From Dermatemys mawii (taxonomy: Eukaryota; Chordata; Testudines; Dermatemydidae), in contig ML677373.1 in NCBI GenBank assembly GCA_007922305.1, positions 12,140,127-12,204,126 of the forward strand: a stretch of 64,000 bases of DNA, written 5' to 3'. Both the position numbers and the translations under genes were made by a program. The notes under the pieces were generated by a model. It was not told the DNA's origin. It ran no database searches and saw only the letters and a program-made list of their open reading frames with translations. The first letter of the stretch is position 1; each line of letters starts with the position of its first letter. Positions 12,101-19,534 of the stretch are shown piece by piece.

Positions 12101-15100
12101 NNNNNNNNNNNNNNNNNNNNNNNNNNNNNNNNNNNNNNNNNNNNNNNNNNNNNNNNNNNNNNNNNNNNNNCCCTGACTGCCCCCTTCAGAAACCCCACCA
12201 CTCCAATCACCCCCTCAGAACCCCTCCCCCTACCCAACACCCCTGCTTCCTGTCCCCCTGACTGCTCCAACCCCTAGCCACACCCCTGCCCCCTGACAGA
12301 CCCTCTGGGACTCCCACATCTATCCAACACCCCTGTCCCCTGACTGTCCCCCCCCGAGACCGCCTGCCCCTTATCCAACCCCCATGGCCCTGGCCCACTT
12401 ACCACACTACTCAGAACTGCTGGCTGGAGCCAGGCATGCTGCTGTGCTGATCTGTCGGAGTGTGCAGCCTCACCCGCCAGGGCGCTGCTTGCATGGCACG
12501 CTGAGCCTGCAGTGGATGGGGACAGCGGGGAAGGGGCCAGAGCAGCTTCCCCAGCCGAGAGCTCAGGGGCCGGACGGGATGAGCCCGTGGGCTGGATGTG
12601 GCCCGCTGGCCTTAGTTTGCCCACCCCTGGTTTGCGGACTTAGTAATTCAGCCAGAGGTTTGGGGCTCTACCACACGAGTGGGTGAGTGAGGTTCTGTGG
12701 CCTGCAATGCGCAGGAGGTCAGACTAGATGATCATGATGGTCCCTTTGGACCTGAAAGTCTATGAGCTGTGGCTATTACCCCAGTTTGCAATGTATGGGC
12801 TATTGCTGCAGTAGATAGTTCTAGCAGCGGCACACGCTGCAATAGAAGTATGTCCCAATACACACTCTGACACATTTCACTTCCCCTCCTCCTTTCCTGG
12901 CCCAGGTTTCTCTTCACTTATGTCTTAGCTAAGACCAGCCGCTTCATGTCTCCATTGAGGAAGTAGGGTCCTAGGTTTTCCAGCCCAAGGACTGACCGTA
13001 CCTGTTGTGCTGCATTGGCCTTGTTAGAACTCACTGTGTTCTGCAATCCATTAGCTGCCTTTCCCCTCTCGCTTCAGCCTCCTGGAGCTGCTCTGGAACC
13101 ACATAGTGAATGAACTGACCGCTGCAGCCCACCAGCAGATCAGCTCCTCCAGGTACTACAGGAAGCTGCAGTTCGCCTTGCAGGTAGGTAGCACTTGGCA
13201 GCAGAGCGTGGGGCAGAGGCCTGGCTTCGGGGGTCTCCATACAGCAAATAACTGTTCACTCCTCTCTGGCCCCCACAGAACCTGGAGCTCTGCTTTCATG
13301 CCGAGGGCTGCGGGCTGCCAATGGACGCCCTGCACACGCCAGCATTCATGGTAAGAAGCTACTGCACTTGTAACAGCTGGCTCTAGCAGAGTGATCTCCC
13401 AGCCAAGGGGGTCCTGATAGGAGGGGGCCTGCATGAGCACAATGCTTTCATTGCAGGCCCTAGTAAGTTGCTAGCTGTTTCCCTTGCAGGGACAGCGCTC
13501 AGAATACGCACCCTCCCCTCACCCATCAGGGAGACGTCTTAAAGGAGTGGAGGGGACTGAAGGCCATTGTGGAGAAGCTAAATGAATTCTTTGCATCAGT
13601 CTTTGCTGCAGAGGATGTGAGGGAGATTCCCCACATCTGAGCTGTTCCTTTCAGGTCACACATCTGAGGAACTGTCCCAGCCTGAGGTATCAATAGAAGA
13701 ACACATTGATCAGTTATACAGTAACAAGGCACCAGGGCAGGATGGTGTTATCCTAGGAGTTCTGAAGGAACTCAGCTATGAAATTGTAGAACTACTAACT
13801 TGGGTATGTAACCTATCACTTAAATCAGCCTCTGTACCAGATCACTGGAGGATATCAGCTTAAATTAGCCTCTGTACCAGCTGACTGGCGGGTAGCTAAT
13901 GTAATGCTGATTTTATTTTTAAAAGTCTCCAGAGGTGATCCTGGCAGTTACAGCCCAGTAAGCCTAACTTCAGTACCAGGCAAACTGGTTGAAACTACAG
14001 TGAAGAACAGAACTATCAGACATACATAGATACACGCAATACATGGGGGAAGAGTCACCATGGCTTTTGTAAATGGAAATCATGCCTCACCAATCTATTA
14101 GAATTCTTTGAGGGGGTCAACAAACACGTGGACAGAGTGATCAAGTGGGTATAGTGTACTTGGACTTTCAGAAAGCTTTTGATAAGGTCCCTCACCAAAG
14201 GCTCTTAAGTAGGGAGTCATGGGATAAGAGGGAAGGTCCTCTCCTGGATCAGTAACTTGATAGAAGATAGGAAACCAATGGTAGGAATAATGGTCAGTTT
14301 TCACTGTGGAGAGAGGTAAATAGCGGAGTCCCCCAAGGATCTGTACTGGGATCACTGTTCATAAATGGTCTGGAAAGGGGGATAACCAGTGAGATGGCAA
14401 AGTTTCTAGGTGATACAAAATTACTAAAGCTAGTTAAGACCAAAGCTGACTGCAAAGAGCTAAAAAGGGACCTCATAAAACTGGGTCACTGGGTAAAAAA
14501 ATGGTGGATGAAATTCAGTGTTGATAAATGCAAAATAATGCACACTGGAAAACAACTGCATCCCAACTATACATACAAAATGTTGGGGTCTAAATTAGGT
14601 GTTACCAGTCAAGAAAGGTCTTACAGTCACCATGGATAGGTCTCTTAAAAACATCTTCTCCGTGTGCAGCAGCAGTCAAAAAAGCTAACAAAATGTTAGG
14701 AACCATTAGGAAAGGGATAGATAATGCCAATATAAATTCATGGTACACCCAAACTTTAAATACTGCATGCAATTCATCTAAAAAAAAATGGATTAGAATT
14801 GGAAAAAGTGTAGAAAAGAGCAATAAAAATGAAGAGGAGTATGGAACAACTTCCATAGGAGAAGAGATTAAATGTTGGGACTGTTCATCTTAGAAAAGAG
14901 ACAACTAAGGGGGGATATGATAGAGGTGACTGGTGTGGACAAAGGGAATAAGGAAATGTTATTTACCCCAACACAAGAACCAGGGGTCACCCTATGATAT
15001 CCGTAAGAACTTCTTCACACAATGCACAGTCACCCTGTGAAACTTGCCGGGAAGGCTGTGATGGGGTTCAAAAAAGAAGCAGATAAGTTCATGGAGGACA

Positions 15101-18100
15101 GGTCCATCGATGGCTATTAGCCAAGATGGTGAGGGAAGCAACCCCATGCTCTGGGTGTCCCTAAAGCTCCAGTTGCCGGAAGTGGGATTGGATGACCACA
15201 GCAGCAGCACTCGACTAGCTGTTCTGTTCATGCCACTTGAAACGTCTGGCACAGGCCACTGCTGGAAGAGAGGATACTGGGCTAGCTGGACCATTGGTCT
15301 GACCCAGTCTGGCCATTCTCATGTTAGAATGTTTCCACTGAAACGTTCCCAAGGTGGCAGTGTTGGGTCATGGGAAGAGGGAGCCCCTCGAGCCCCTCCC
15401 ACCCTAAACCTCCTGGTGGCTTCTTGCTGCTGCTGCTCTCCCTCTGGGTTCCAGTTCAGGTCTGAGAGCACGGTGTGAGTGCTGATCTCTGCTGGTGTGC
15501 ATGTATCTGCTGGCCTCAGTGCCTGACTGGGAGTGTTTCTCCTCTTCCCCCCGCCCCGCCCGTTTCGGTCAGGATTTGGAGGAAGGGCTGAAGCTCCGCT
15601 CCGCCACAAGCAGAAAACTCATCCAGAGCTACTTCAGCGAGAGAATCCGAGAGCAGGTGAGAGTGTGCTGAGCCTGGCCTGGCCCTTCCCAATAAAGCCC
15701 CGTTACCCTGCCCACCCCATTGGGTTGTCCTCTCACTTCACTTCTCCATAGTCACATGTAGGCAGTTAGTCATGATAGGGTTAACTGGGCTACCTGGTAA
15801 ATTATGGGATGGAGCCATGCATCTCACCCACTTCTTTTTTTAATCAATTCTCCCCCCCCCCGAGTTGGGATCCAGTTAAATAAAGCAGCAAGTTACCAGC
15901 CTGCAGTCCTGTGACTGTGCGTAAACTTATTTTGTTGCATTGAACGGTCCCTTTACAAAACACGACCCTTCTGTCTGTATTTCCTTGTATAAACTGGGTC
16001 TGACCGTTGCATGTTATTCTACTGTTACACTGCAATCAAACACCTGTGGCTGGCCCGGGCTGTGGGGCTATCAAACTGCAGTATAGGCAAGCTGGCTCGG
16101 GCTAGAGCCCAGGTCCTGGGATCCTCCACCTTTGTGGGCTAGCACGGGTGTTATTGCAGTGTAGATGTATGCTAACAGTCAACCATCCAGGACCTGACTA
16201 TCAGAACTTCCTAATCAAATCACAAGAGCTTCCCAGCCTCTGCTCCCACCATGCAGGATGGCAGGGTCCACTGGGGATGGAGCGAGTGCTACATGGCCAT
16301 CCTGAGAGTGGGGGTGGAATGGCAGAGAAGGACGGGTGATTGGGAATTTAGCAGACGAGCTGTGAGGGGAGAGTCATGCCAATGTCCACATTTCACCTAC
16401 CTAGCCCCAGTACAGAAGTGTCGGGATCTCTTTCTTGAGGGGATGCCAGCTCTGGGTGCTGTACCCCGATAGTGCACCCCTAGGCAGAACCAGTGAGTCG
16501 TGTAACCACTGAACTCTTGTTTCTGTTCTACTCCTGGCGTCCCAGCTGGAGACCAGTTCGGAGAAGTACGGGGCAGTGACCATTAAAGCTCTTTACCGCC
16601 CCTCGGAACAAAAGCTCCGGGTTGAAGTGCTCAACGCTGTCAACCTCATCCCGCTGGACTCGAATGGTGAGAGCCCGTGGGCCGCGGAAACAGTCAGTGC
16701 ATAGGTGCTGTGGGCCCTGCACAGCGTCAGAGCTGGTGCATGCAGCCGGTGGCTCCAGGGTATGGGAGACCACTGAAGCTACGCCATGGCGACACCACTG
16801 GCATGTGGCCTAGAGGGGCCCTTTGCGGTCAGTTGTGCACAGCACTGAGTTGTAAGCCCGAGCGCCCAGGGAAGTTAGTTTGGTCATGACCTGTGAAATC
16901 CCGTTATCTGCAACATACGAGCCTAGCACAGAGCCTCGCGGACTAAGCAGGGGCGTCTGGCTTGCTTCATCGAACTGATCCTGGTTTGGTTCCACTCCAG
17001 GTAATGTGTGGGGTGCACATACAGCGAGGGGGGGGGGTGGCATCAGACTGTAGCCTCCTCCAGAGCCACATGTATGCATCCCCTCTTACCTGGCCTGGAG
17101 AACCTGGGGTGATCTCTGGGGAACAGACTGTGTAAATCATGCAGCCGTCCAGAAGAGGTCACTGCTGCTTCACCTGAACGCAGTGGCAACCCCGTTAGCG
17201 GATGATCCCCCCTTCCCCCCCAACCCCAGCCAGCGCCAGCCCGGCTTTAGCCCATTGGCTGAAAGAGTCCAGATGCCAAGGGGACGTGGGCCCCCAGCGG
17301 GGTTCATGGAGGGGAAACTGACCTGCAAACCAGAAAGTCTTGTGCTGCAGAAGCCCCAAAGCTCCACTCCCCTATTCTGCCCCTTTGTTGTAGCCCCCAA
17401 GCAGCCTTGGAGGTGAGACCCATTGCGTGGGGGGGAGGGAGGGCGGAGTGCCGCTATTGCATGACTTTGTGCACACTGTGCACAGCACTGATCCTTGGGC
17501 GCAAGGGGATCCCCGCGGCCGCCGTGTGCTCTCGCTCAGTCTCTCCTCTCCCTGCTAGGCTCCAGCGACCCCTTTGTCCAGCTGACCCTGGAGCCGCGCC
17601 ACGAGTTCCCCGAGGTGGTGGCGCGCACGACCCAGTGCTGGAAGAACGAGCTCCACCCGCTGTTCGATGAGGCCTTTGAATTGTACGTATGATTTGCCAC
17701 CCTGGCCGCTGCCTACCGCCTGCTCCCCCTCTGATGGGGGGCGGCAGAGAGCACCGGCCCAGCAGGGAGCCCCCACAGACACGCTGTCCCCACCCTTCCC
17801 ACCAGGGGGCTGCTTGCTCCTCTGCTTGCTGGGGTGAAGATCCTGCACTGGGCCTTCTGGGAAGAGAGAGCCGCACCTGCTCCAGACGGGATTAGTGCAG
17901 TCACGGTTCGGGAGGGCTAAAACTCAGGCTTGTGTGCACAGAGCCTGGCCCGGCCTGGAGCTGAGCGCCGGGCCTTCCCTGGCTGCTGAGAGGGAACATA
18001 CACACAATGCTTTTCTGACTCTTGGAGGGACCAGGCCGACATCTGCTAGTGGGGAACGCTGGGGCTGCCTGCTCTAGCGGCTCCACGTGCCTGGCTGCCT

Positions 18101-19534
18101 GCTTAGAGGGGGACGCGGGGGCTACACCTAAGCAGCAAGAAAATTCGAGGGATGCGTATGCGTGGGCACATTGAACCAAATGGGAAATACCCAGGGCTGA
18201 GAGTATTGGGGCAGAGCCGATACTGAGCAAGGAGGTCATTTGTAATTATAAACCCACCGGTGAAGAAGCAGGAGCTGGCCGGTAAAGAACAGGACCCCAG
18301 GTTCCACAGCCATAGGCAAGTCCCTGCCTGCTCGCTATAACTGCTCCAATGGGAAGCCCTTGCAGGGCAGGGATGTCTCGGGGTTTGTAGAGCACCGAGC
18401 TTACTGGGGCTCCGGCACTATAAATAACTGCTGTTTGGCTTCTTCTGCCCTGATGCTAAGGGAAACCAAGTTTGGCCCCTTCACTGCCAGCTGGATTTTG
18501 CTGCAGTAGTCACAGGGTGCCCATCACCATAGTCTCTGGGCTCCACAAGGTCTGAGCCCCTTGCTTGGAACCGGCTGAGTCTCCGTCTGTTGCTCCTGGC
18601 GGGTGGGCTGCACCTGTGCCATGGTGCATCTGAGAAGGCCTGGGCCTGTCTCTCGTCTCTGCAGTCTGGTCCCTCCCGAGAAATGCCAGCAGGATGGCGC
18701 CTGCCTGCTGCTCACGGTGTTAGACCACGACAGGGTGGGAACCAACGACCTGGAAGGAGAAGCCTTTTTCCCCCTCTGCGACGTGCCAGGGCTGACCGGA
18801 GACGAGGAAGCGGCTGACCCAGCCCGCGTGGCCCAGACCCGGTTACCGCTGATGCACCCCAAACCCACTGGTAACCTTGGCTCTGTCTCCCGCTGCTCCC
18901 CTGCCCCCACCTTCCTCCCCTCCCTGGAGCTGCTTCCCTCGCTGTGCCGCCTTGGGCCAGTGACTTAACCTCTCTGCAGCTGGTGTCCCCAGCCGTGCCA
19001 CCAGACAATCCAGTCGCGAGCCCTTCTCCTGTGGCAGGGTGCTCGTGGGCCCTTGCCTCAGATCTGTGCCAGTGCCCTGTTATCCTGAGCCTTGGGGAAT
19101 AGACCCGGCTGGGTGCTGGCCTGGGGGAGGGACTTAGACGTGTCCCTGCTTTCTGAGAGTGAGGGCCCGTTGCCCAGCCACCAAGCACACCATAGAGAGT
19201 GGCACTTTGGGGCACTGTAGCTTTCGGCCTGGCCCTGAACTTTGCTATGGCTGAAGCTGTAGCCCCCCTCAGCCATGTGCTTTGCTGTCGCTTGGAATCA
19301 GCCCTGGGGGCTGAATGGAGGTTCCTAGGAAGGACGCTCCCCTAGAACGGGGTAGAAGAGGGGCTGGAATGCACCAGACTTGCTGCTCCCCTTCTTTCTA
19401 ACCCCTGCCTCTCTCGCCTCACCCCAGGGGACCCACTGCTGAAGCTGCTGGAGTCCAGAAAAGGGGACAAGGAGGCCCAGGCCTTCGTGAAGCTGCGCAA
19501 GCAGCGGGCGAAGCAGTCCAAGGAGAGTGTGTGA
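26..19534 (+). CDS. UNC13D: UNC13D (Munc13-4), C-terminal 736 residues in 20 exons, 5'-partial
   Basis: Munc13-4 tethers and primes secretory lysosomes and granules at the plasma membrane. It acts with Rab27 and SNAREs in cytotoxic lymphocytes, platelets and neutrophils; human loss causes familial haemophagocytic lymphohistiocytosis type 3. Twenty exons joined at GT-AG introns keep one open frame of 736 complete codons (r1-r736) to a TGA at 19532-19534. The human protein has 1090 residues, so about 350 N-terminal residues, including C2A, lie left of the window. By family position, the MUN region has MHD1 at about r203-r323 and MHD2 at about r434-r541, and the C2B domain is about r558-r690. 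C2B loop 1 (LDSNGSSDPF) and loop 3 ([10 protein letters not shown]) keep the five Asp expected to bind Ca2+. The C-terminus (AKQSKESV) differs from the human one. If human gene structure holds, these are exons 13-32. Splice phases match at every junction and no break was seen. Identification comes from remembered family sequence. Confidence 0.96.
350..555 (+). repeat. Intronic direct repeat, copy A
   Basis: It shares ordered blocks with 1240-1455: ggagcc...gcctca...atctaga, tctagaaatc, gaggtg, cctagga, tggcgttccttag and ctttgcag. Gaps and substitutions suggest an old local duplication or two copies of one unrecognised interspersed repeat. Confidence 0.75.
1240..1455 (+). repeat. Intronic direct repeat, copy B
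   Basis: It matches copy A at 350-555 in the same order and orientation, including tctagaaatc, ccctaggagaa, ctggcgttccttag and ccctttgcag. The two copies are about 890 bases apart. Confidence 0.75.
1591..1715 (+). CDS. UNC13D: UNC13D window exon 2 (r40-r81)
   Basis: The acceptor follows a pyrimidine tract ending ttcttcccag; the donor is gtcagc. It encodes [20 protein letters not shown] and ends two bases into an Arg codon, completed by the next exon. Confidence 0.93.
2535..2625 (+). CDS. UNC13D: UNC13D window exon 3 (r81-r111)
   Basis: The acceptor is gtcacag and the donor gtacgg. One base completes the split Arg, then [15 protein letters not shown] and a Gln/Met-rich helix follow. It ends on a full codon. 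Confidence 0.93.
2655..2835. mobile_element. hAT-type MITE with 8-bp target duplication
   Basis: A 165-base element at 2663-2827 begins cagtgggtctcaacc and ends tttgagaaccaccg, imperfect terminal inverted repeats of the hAT (Charlie-like) class. It is flanked by ccataggg and ccataggt, a 7/8 match and the right size for hAT. It lies in the UNC13D intron after window exon 3 and has no coding capacity. Confidence 0.8.
3211..3267 (+). CDS. UNC13D: UNC13D window exon 4 (r112-r130)
   Basis: A 57-base exon with acceptor ttgcag and donor gtcaga. It encodes [19 protein letters not shown] and is phase 0 at both ends. Confidence 0.92.
3605..3800 (+). repeat. MIR-like SINE
   Basis: tRNA-like 5' part ('agcatggtcttgtggttaag', 'gggttcaatgccc') followed by a core resembling the MIR 'ttccttcactgctctttgtg' region. 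Diverged; in a UNC13D intron. Confidence 0.6.
3864..3961 (+). CDS. UNC13D: UNC13D window exon 5 (r131-r163)
   Basis: The acceptor is tttgcag and the donor gtaggt. It encodes a helical stretch including [19 protein letters not shown]. The last two bases (aa) join c of the next exon to make Asn. Confidence 0.92.
4394..4445 (+). CDS. UNC13D: UNC13D window exon 6 (r163-r180)
   Basis: A short 52-base exon with acceptor ccctgcag and donor gtgagc. It completes Asn and encodes [17 protein letters not shown], at the start of the MUN region. Confidence 0.92.
4730..4880 (+). repeat. MIR-like SINE
   Basis: It contains gcagcctagtggctaaagca, gattcctggctttgctactg and aaaatggggataaa in MIR order. It lies in the UNC13D intron before window exon 7. 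Confidence 0.65.
5071..5201 (+). CDS. UNC13D: UNC13D window exon 7 (r181-r224), MHD1 begins
   Basis: The acceptor is ccctgcag and the donor gtactg. It encodes [16 protein letters not shown] and a Leu-rich helix, and ends tg, completed to Trp by the next exon. By family position the Munc13 homology domain 1 starts here. Confidence 0.93.
5713..5833 (+). CDS. UNC13D: UNC13D window exon 8 (r224-r264), MHD1
   Basis: The acceptor is atttccag and the donor gtaaca. It encodes [20 protein letters not shown] and a following helix, part of the MUN bundle that interacts with SNAREs. Confidence 0.94.
6281..6380 (-). mobile_element. Short TIR element, minus orientation
   Basis: Reverse-complement relative of the element at 35141-35257. 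It starts ggtgaccgga, shares aggagcctatgtaagaaaaa and gacccaaaaatcgggattgt, and ends near cactcaccct. About 17 internal bases next to the first end are missing relative to the other copy. Confidence 0.75.
6882..7025 (+). CDS. UNC13D: UNC13D window exon 9 (r265-r312), MHD1
   Basis: The acceptor is cacccag and the donor gtgcgt. Its 48 codons include [20 protein letters not shown] and [14 protein letters not shown]. It is phase 0 at both ends. Confidence 0.94.
7365..7463 (+). CDS. UNC13D: UNC13D window exon 10 (r313-r345)
   Basis: The acceptor is gccctag and the donor gtgagt. Its 33 codons include [20 protein letters not shown] and a charged tail. Confidence 0.94.
7765..7990 (+). repeat. Nearly full-length MIR-like SINE
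   Basis: A tRNA-like head (gctcagtggttagtgctagc, ggcttcaatcccctgctcta) is followed by gacc...gcccaagtcacttagcc, cccatctgtaccacgggata and gctatgaggatacatacatt, all in MIR order. Confidence 0.8.
8755..8961 (+). CDS. UNC13D: UNC13D window exon 11 (r346-r414)
   Basis: The acceptor is accacag and the donor gtaatc. This is the longest exon in the window, with 69 codons. It contains [19 protein letters not shown], a conserved MUN helix, and [15 protein letters not shown] at the end. Confidence 0.95.
9438..9506 (+). CDS. UNC13D: UNC13D window exon 12 (r415-r437)
   Basis: The acceptor is ttggcag and the donor gtaggt. Its 23 codons ([17 protein letters not shown] and an acidic tail) link the MHD1 and MHD2 halves of the MUN region. 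Confidence 0.9.
9507..10698 (+). other. UNC13D intron after window exon 12
   Basis: A 1.2-kb intron with a short CA-rich stretch near 10.08-10.15 kb. I see no other identifiable element and no extra exon that would keep frame. Confidence 0.6.
10699..10778 (+). CDS. UNC13D: UNC13D window exon 13 (r438-r464), MHD2 begins
   Basis: The acceptor is ctccacag and the donor gtgagc. It encodes [20 protein letters not shown] and LVQENFN, and ends tg, completed by c to Cys in the next exon. Confidence 0.92.
11430..11640 (+). repeat. CR1-like LINE 3' fragment
   Basis: It contains gtgaagttctggaacagctt, ccatggggagcagtgg and aagaagtttatggtggggat, matching the region just upstream of the 3' end of sauropsid CR1 elements. 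Truncated. Confidence 0.55.
11641..11770 (+). repeat. Sauropsid interspersed repeat cut by gap
   Basis: It begins cagaggggtagccgtgttag and continues gagtcctgtggcaccttaaa, gactaactgaaa and ctttcgtgggctaatac, a repeat I associate with turtle and crocodilian genomes. The 3' side runs into Ns. Confidence 0.75.
11771..12170. other. Assembly gap of 400 N
   Basis: Exactly 400 undefined bases lie between a high-copy interspersed repeat and a C-rich minisatellite. The round length suggests an estimated or placeholder size. Confidence 1.
12171..12400. repeat. Degenerate C-rich minisatellite
   Basis: Irregular repetition of units such as ccctgactgcccccttc, ccaacacccctgcttcctg and ccctgactgtccccc. It starts at the gap edge, so the array probably extends into the gap. 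Confidence 0.8.
12590..12640 (+). repeat. End of a hAT-like repeat
   Basis: The sequence ggatgtggcccgctggcctt followed by agtttgcccacccctgg resembles the terminal part of a hAT family with CAGGGGTGGGCAAACT ends. The rest is unclear. Confidence 0.45.
12690..12770 (+). repeat. CR1 LINE 3' tail
   Basis: It contains ggtcagactagatgatcatg and atggtccctttggacctgaa then agtctatgag, a common sauropsid CR1 subfamily 3' end. Confidence 0.75.
13078..13183 (+). CDS. UNC13D: UNC13D window exon 14 (r464-r499), MHD2
   Basis: The acceptor is gcttcag and the donor gtaggt. It encodes [20 protein letters not shown] and [10 protein letters not shown]. It lies beyond the assembly gap but stays in frame with the exon before the gap, so probably no exon is lost there. 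Confidence 0.93.
13279..13350 (+). CDS. UNC13D: UNC13D window exon 15 (r500-r523), MHD2
   Basis: The acceptor is cccacag and the donor gtaaga, only 95 bases after the preceding exon. It encodes [20 protein letters not shown], the hydrophobic/Cys motif of MHD2. Confidence 0.94.
13530..15326 (+). pseudogene. Decayed CR1 LINE, reverse-transcriptase region and 3' end
   Basis: About 1.8 kb of CR1 LINE in the UNC13D intron between window exons 15 and 16, sense orientation. Recognisable blocks include ggagaagctaaatgaattct, aggtgatcctggcagttaca, agaattctttgagggggtca, ttggactttcagaaagcttt and the 3' end ggtctgacccagtctggcca. Frameshifts and deletions break the ORF. The catalytic F-A-D-D position reads FLGD near 14402, losing the first catalytic Asp. 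A tandem duplication of about 40 bases lies at 13822-13900. It is 5'-truncated and inactive. Confidence 0.88.
15573..15656 (+). CDS. UNC13D: UNC13D window exon 16 (r524-r551), end of MHD2
   Basis: The acceptor follows a C-rich tract ending ggtcag; the donor is gtgaga. It encodes [20 protein letters not shown] and FSERIREQ. The preceding intron contains the CR1 insertion. Confidence 0.94.
16090..16175. repeat. Short turtle-type TIR repeat fragment
   Basis: The stretch around ctggctcgggctagagccca and gttattgcagtgtagatgt resembles a MITE family ending in 'gtgtagac'. Only part is recognisable. Confidence 0.35.
16546..16666 (+). CDS. UNC13D: UNC13D window exon 17 (r552-r592), C2B strand 1 and loop 1
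   Basis: The acceptor is gtcccag and the donor gtgaga. It encodes [20 protein letters not shown] and ends in loop 1 (LIPLDSN plus one base of Gly). The Asp in LDSN is a predicted Ca2+ ligand. Confidence 0.95.
17559..17682 (+). CDS. UNC13D: UNC13D window exon 18 (r592-r633), C2B
   Basis: The acceptor is ctgctag and the donor gtacgt. It encodes [20 protein letters not shown] and LFDEAFEF, including the second loop-1 Asp. A second GT four bases downstream was rejected because only the first keeps the frame. Confidence 0.94.
18665..18870 (+). CDS. UNC13D: UNC13D window exon 19 (r633-r702), C2B loop 3
   Basis: The acceptor is tctgcag and the donor gtaacc. It encodes [20 protein letters not shown] followed by EGEAFFPL, with three Asp of the Ca2+-binding loop. 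An acidic segment ([12 protein letters not shown]) looks slightly longer than in human. Confidence 0.95.
19428..19534 (+). CDS. UNC13D: UNC13D terminal coding exon (r702-r736 and stop)
   Basis: The acceptor is accccag. It encodes [20 protein letters not shown], a basic helix (KLRKQRAKQ) and SKESV, then TGA at 19532-19534. Confidence 0.95.

Larger units (their letters stand above)
10779..13077 (+). other. UNC13D intron after window exon 13, contains assembly gap
   Basis: A 2.3-kb intron made largely of repeats: old fragments at about 10.98-11.64 kb, the 'ggggtagccgtgttagtctg' repeat up to the gap, 400 Ns, a C-rich minisatellite and a CR1 tail. The flanking exons join in frame (tg|c), so the missing bases are probably intronic only. 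Confidence 0.8.

Noticed and set aside
11734..12277. Long frames across the gap
   Set aside because: They consist of translated Ns and are artefacts.
17683..17686. Alternative donor gtatga for UNC13D window exon 18
   Set aside because: Only the gtacgt donor at 17683 keeps frame with the next exon and restores the conserved EFLVP sequence.
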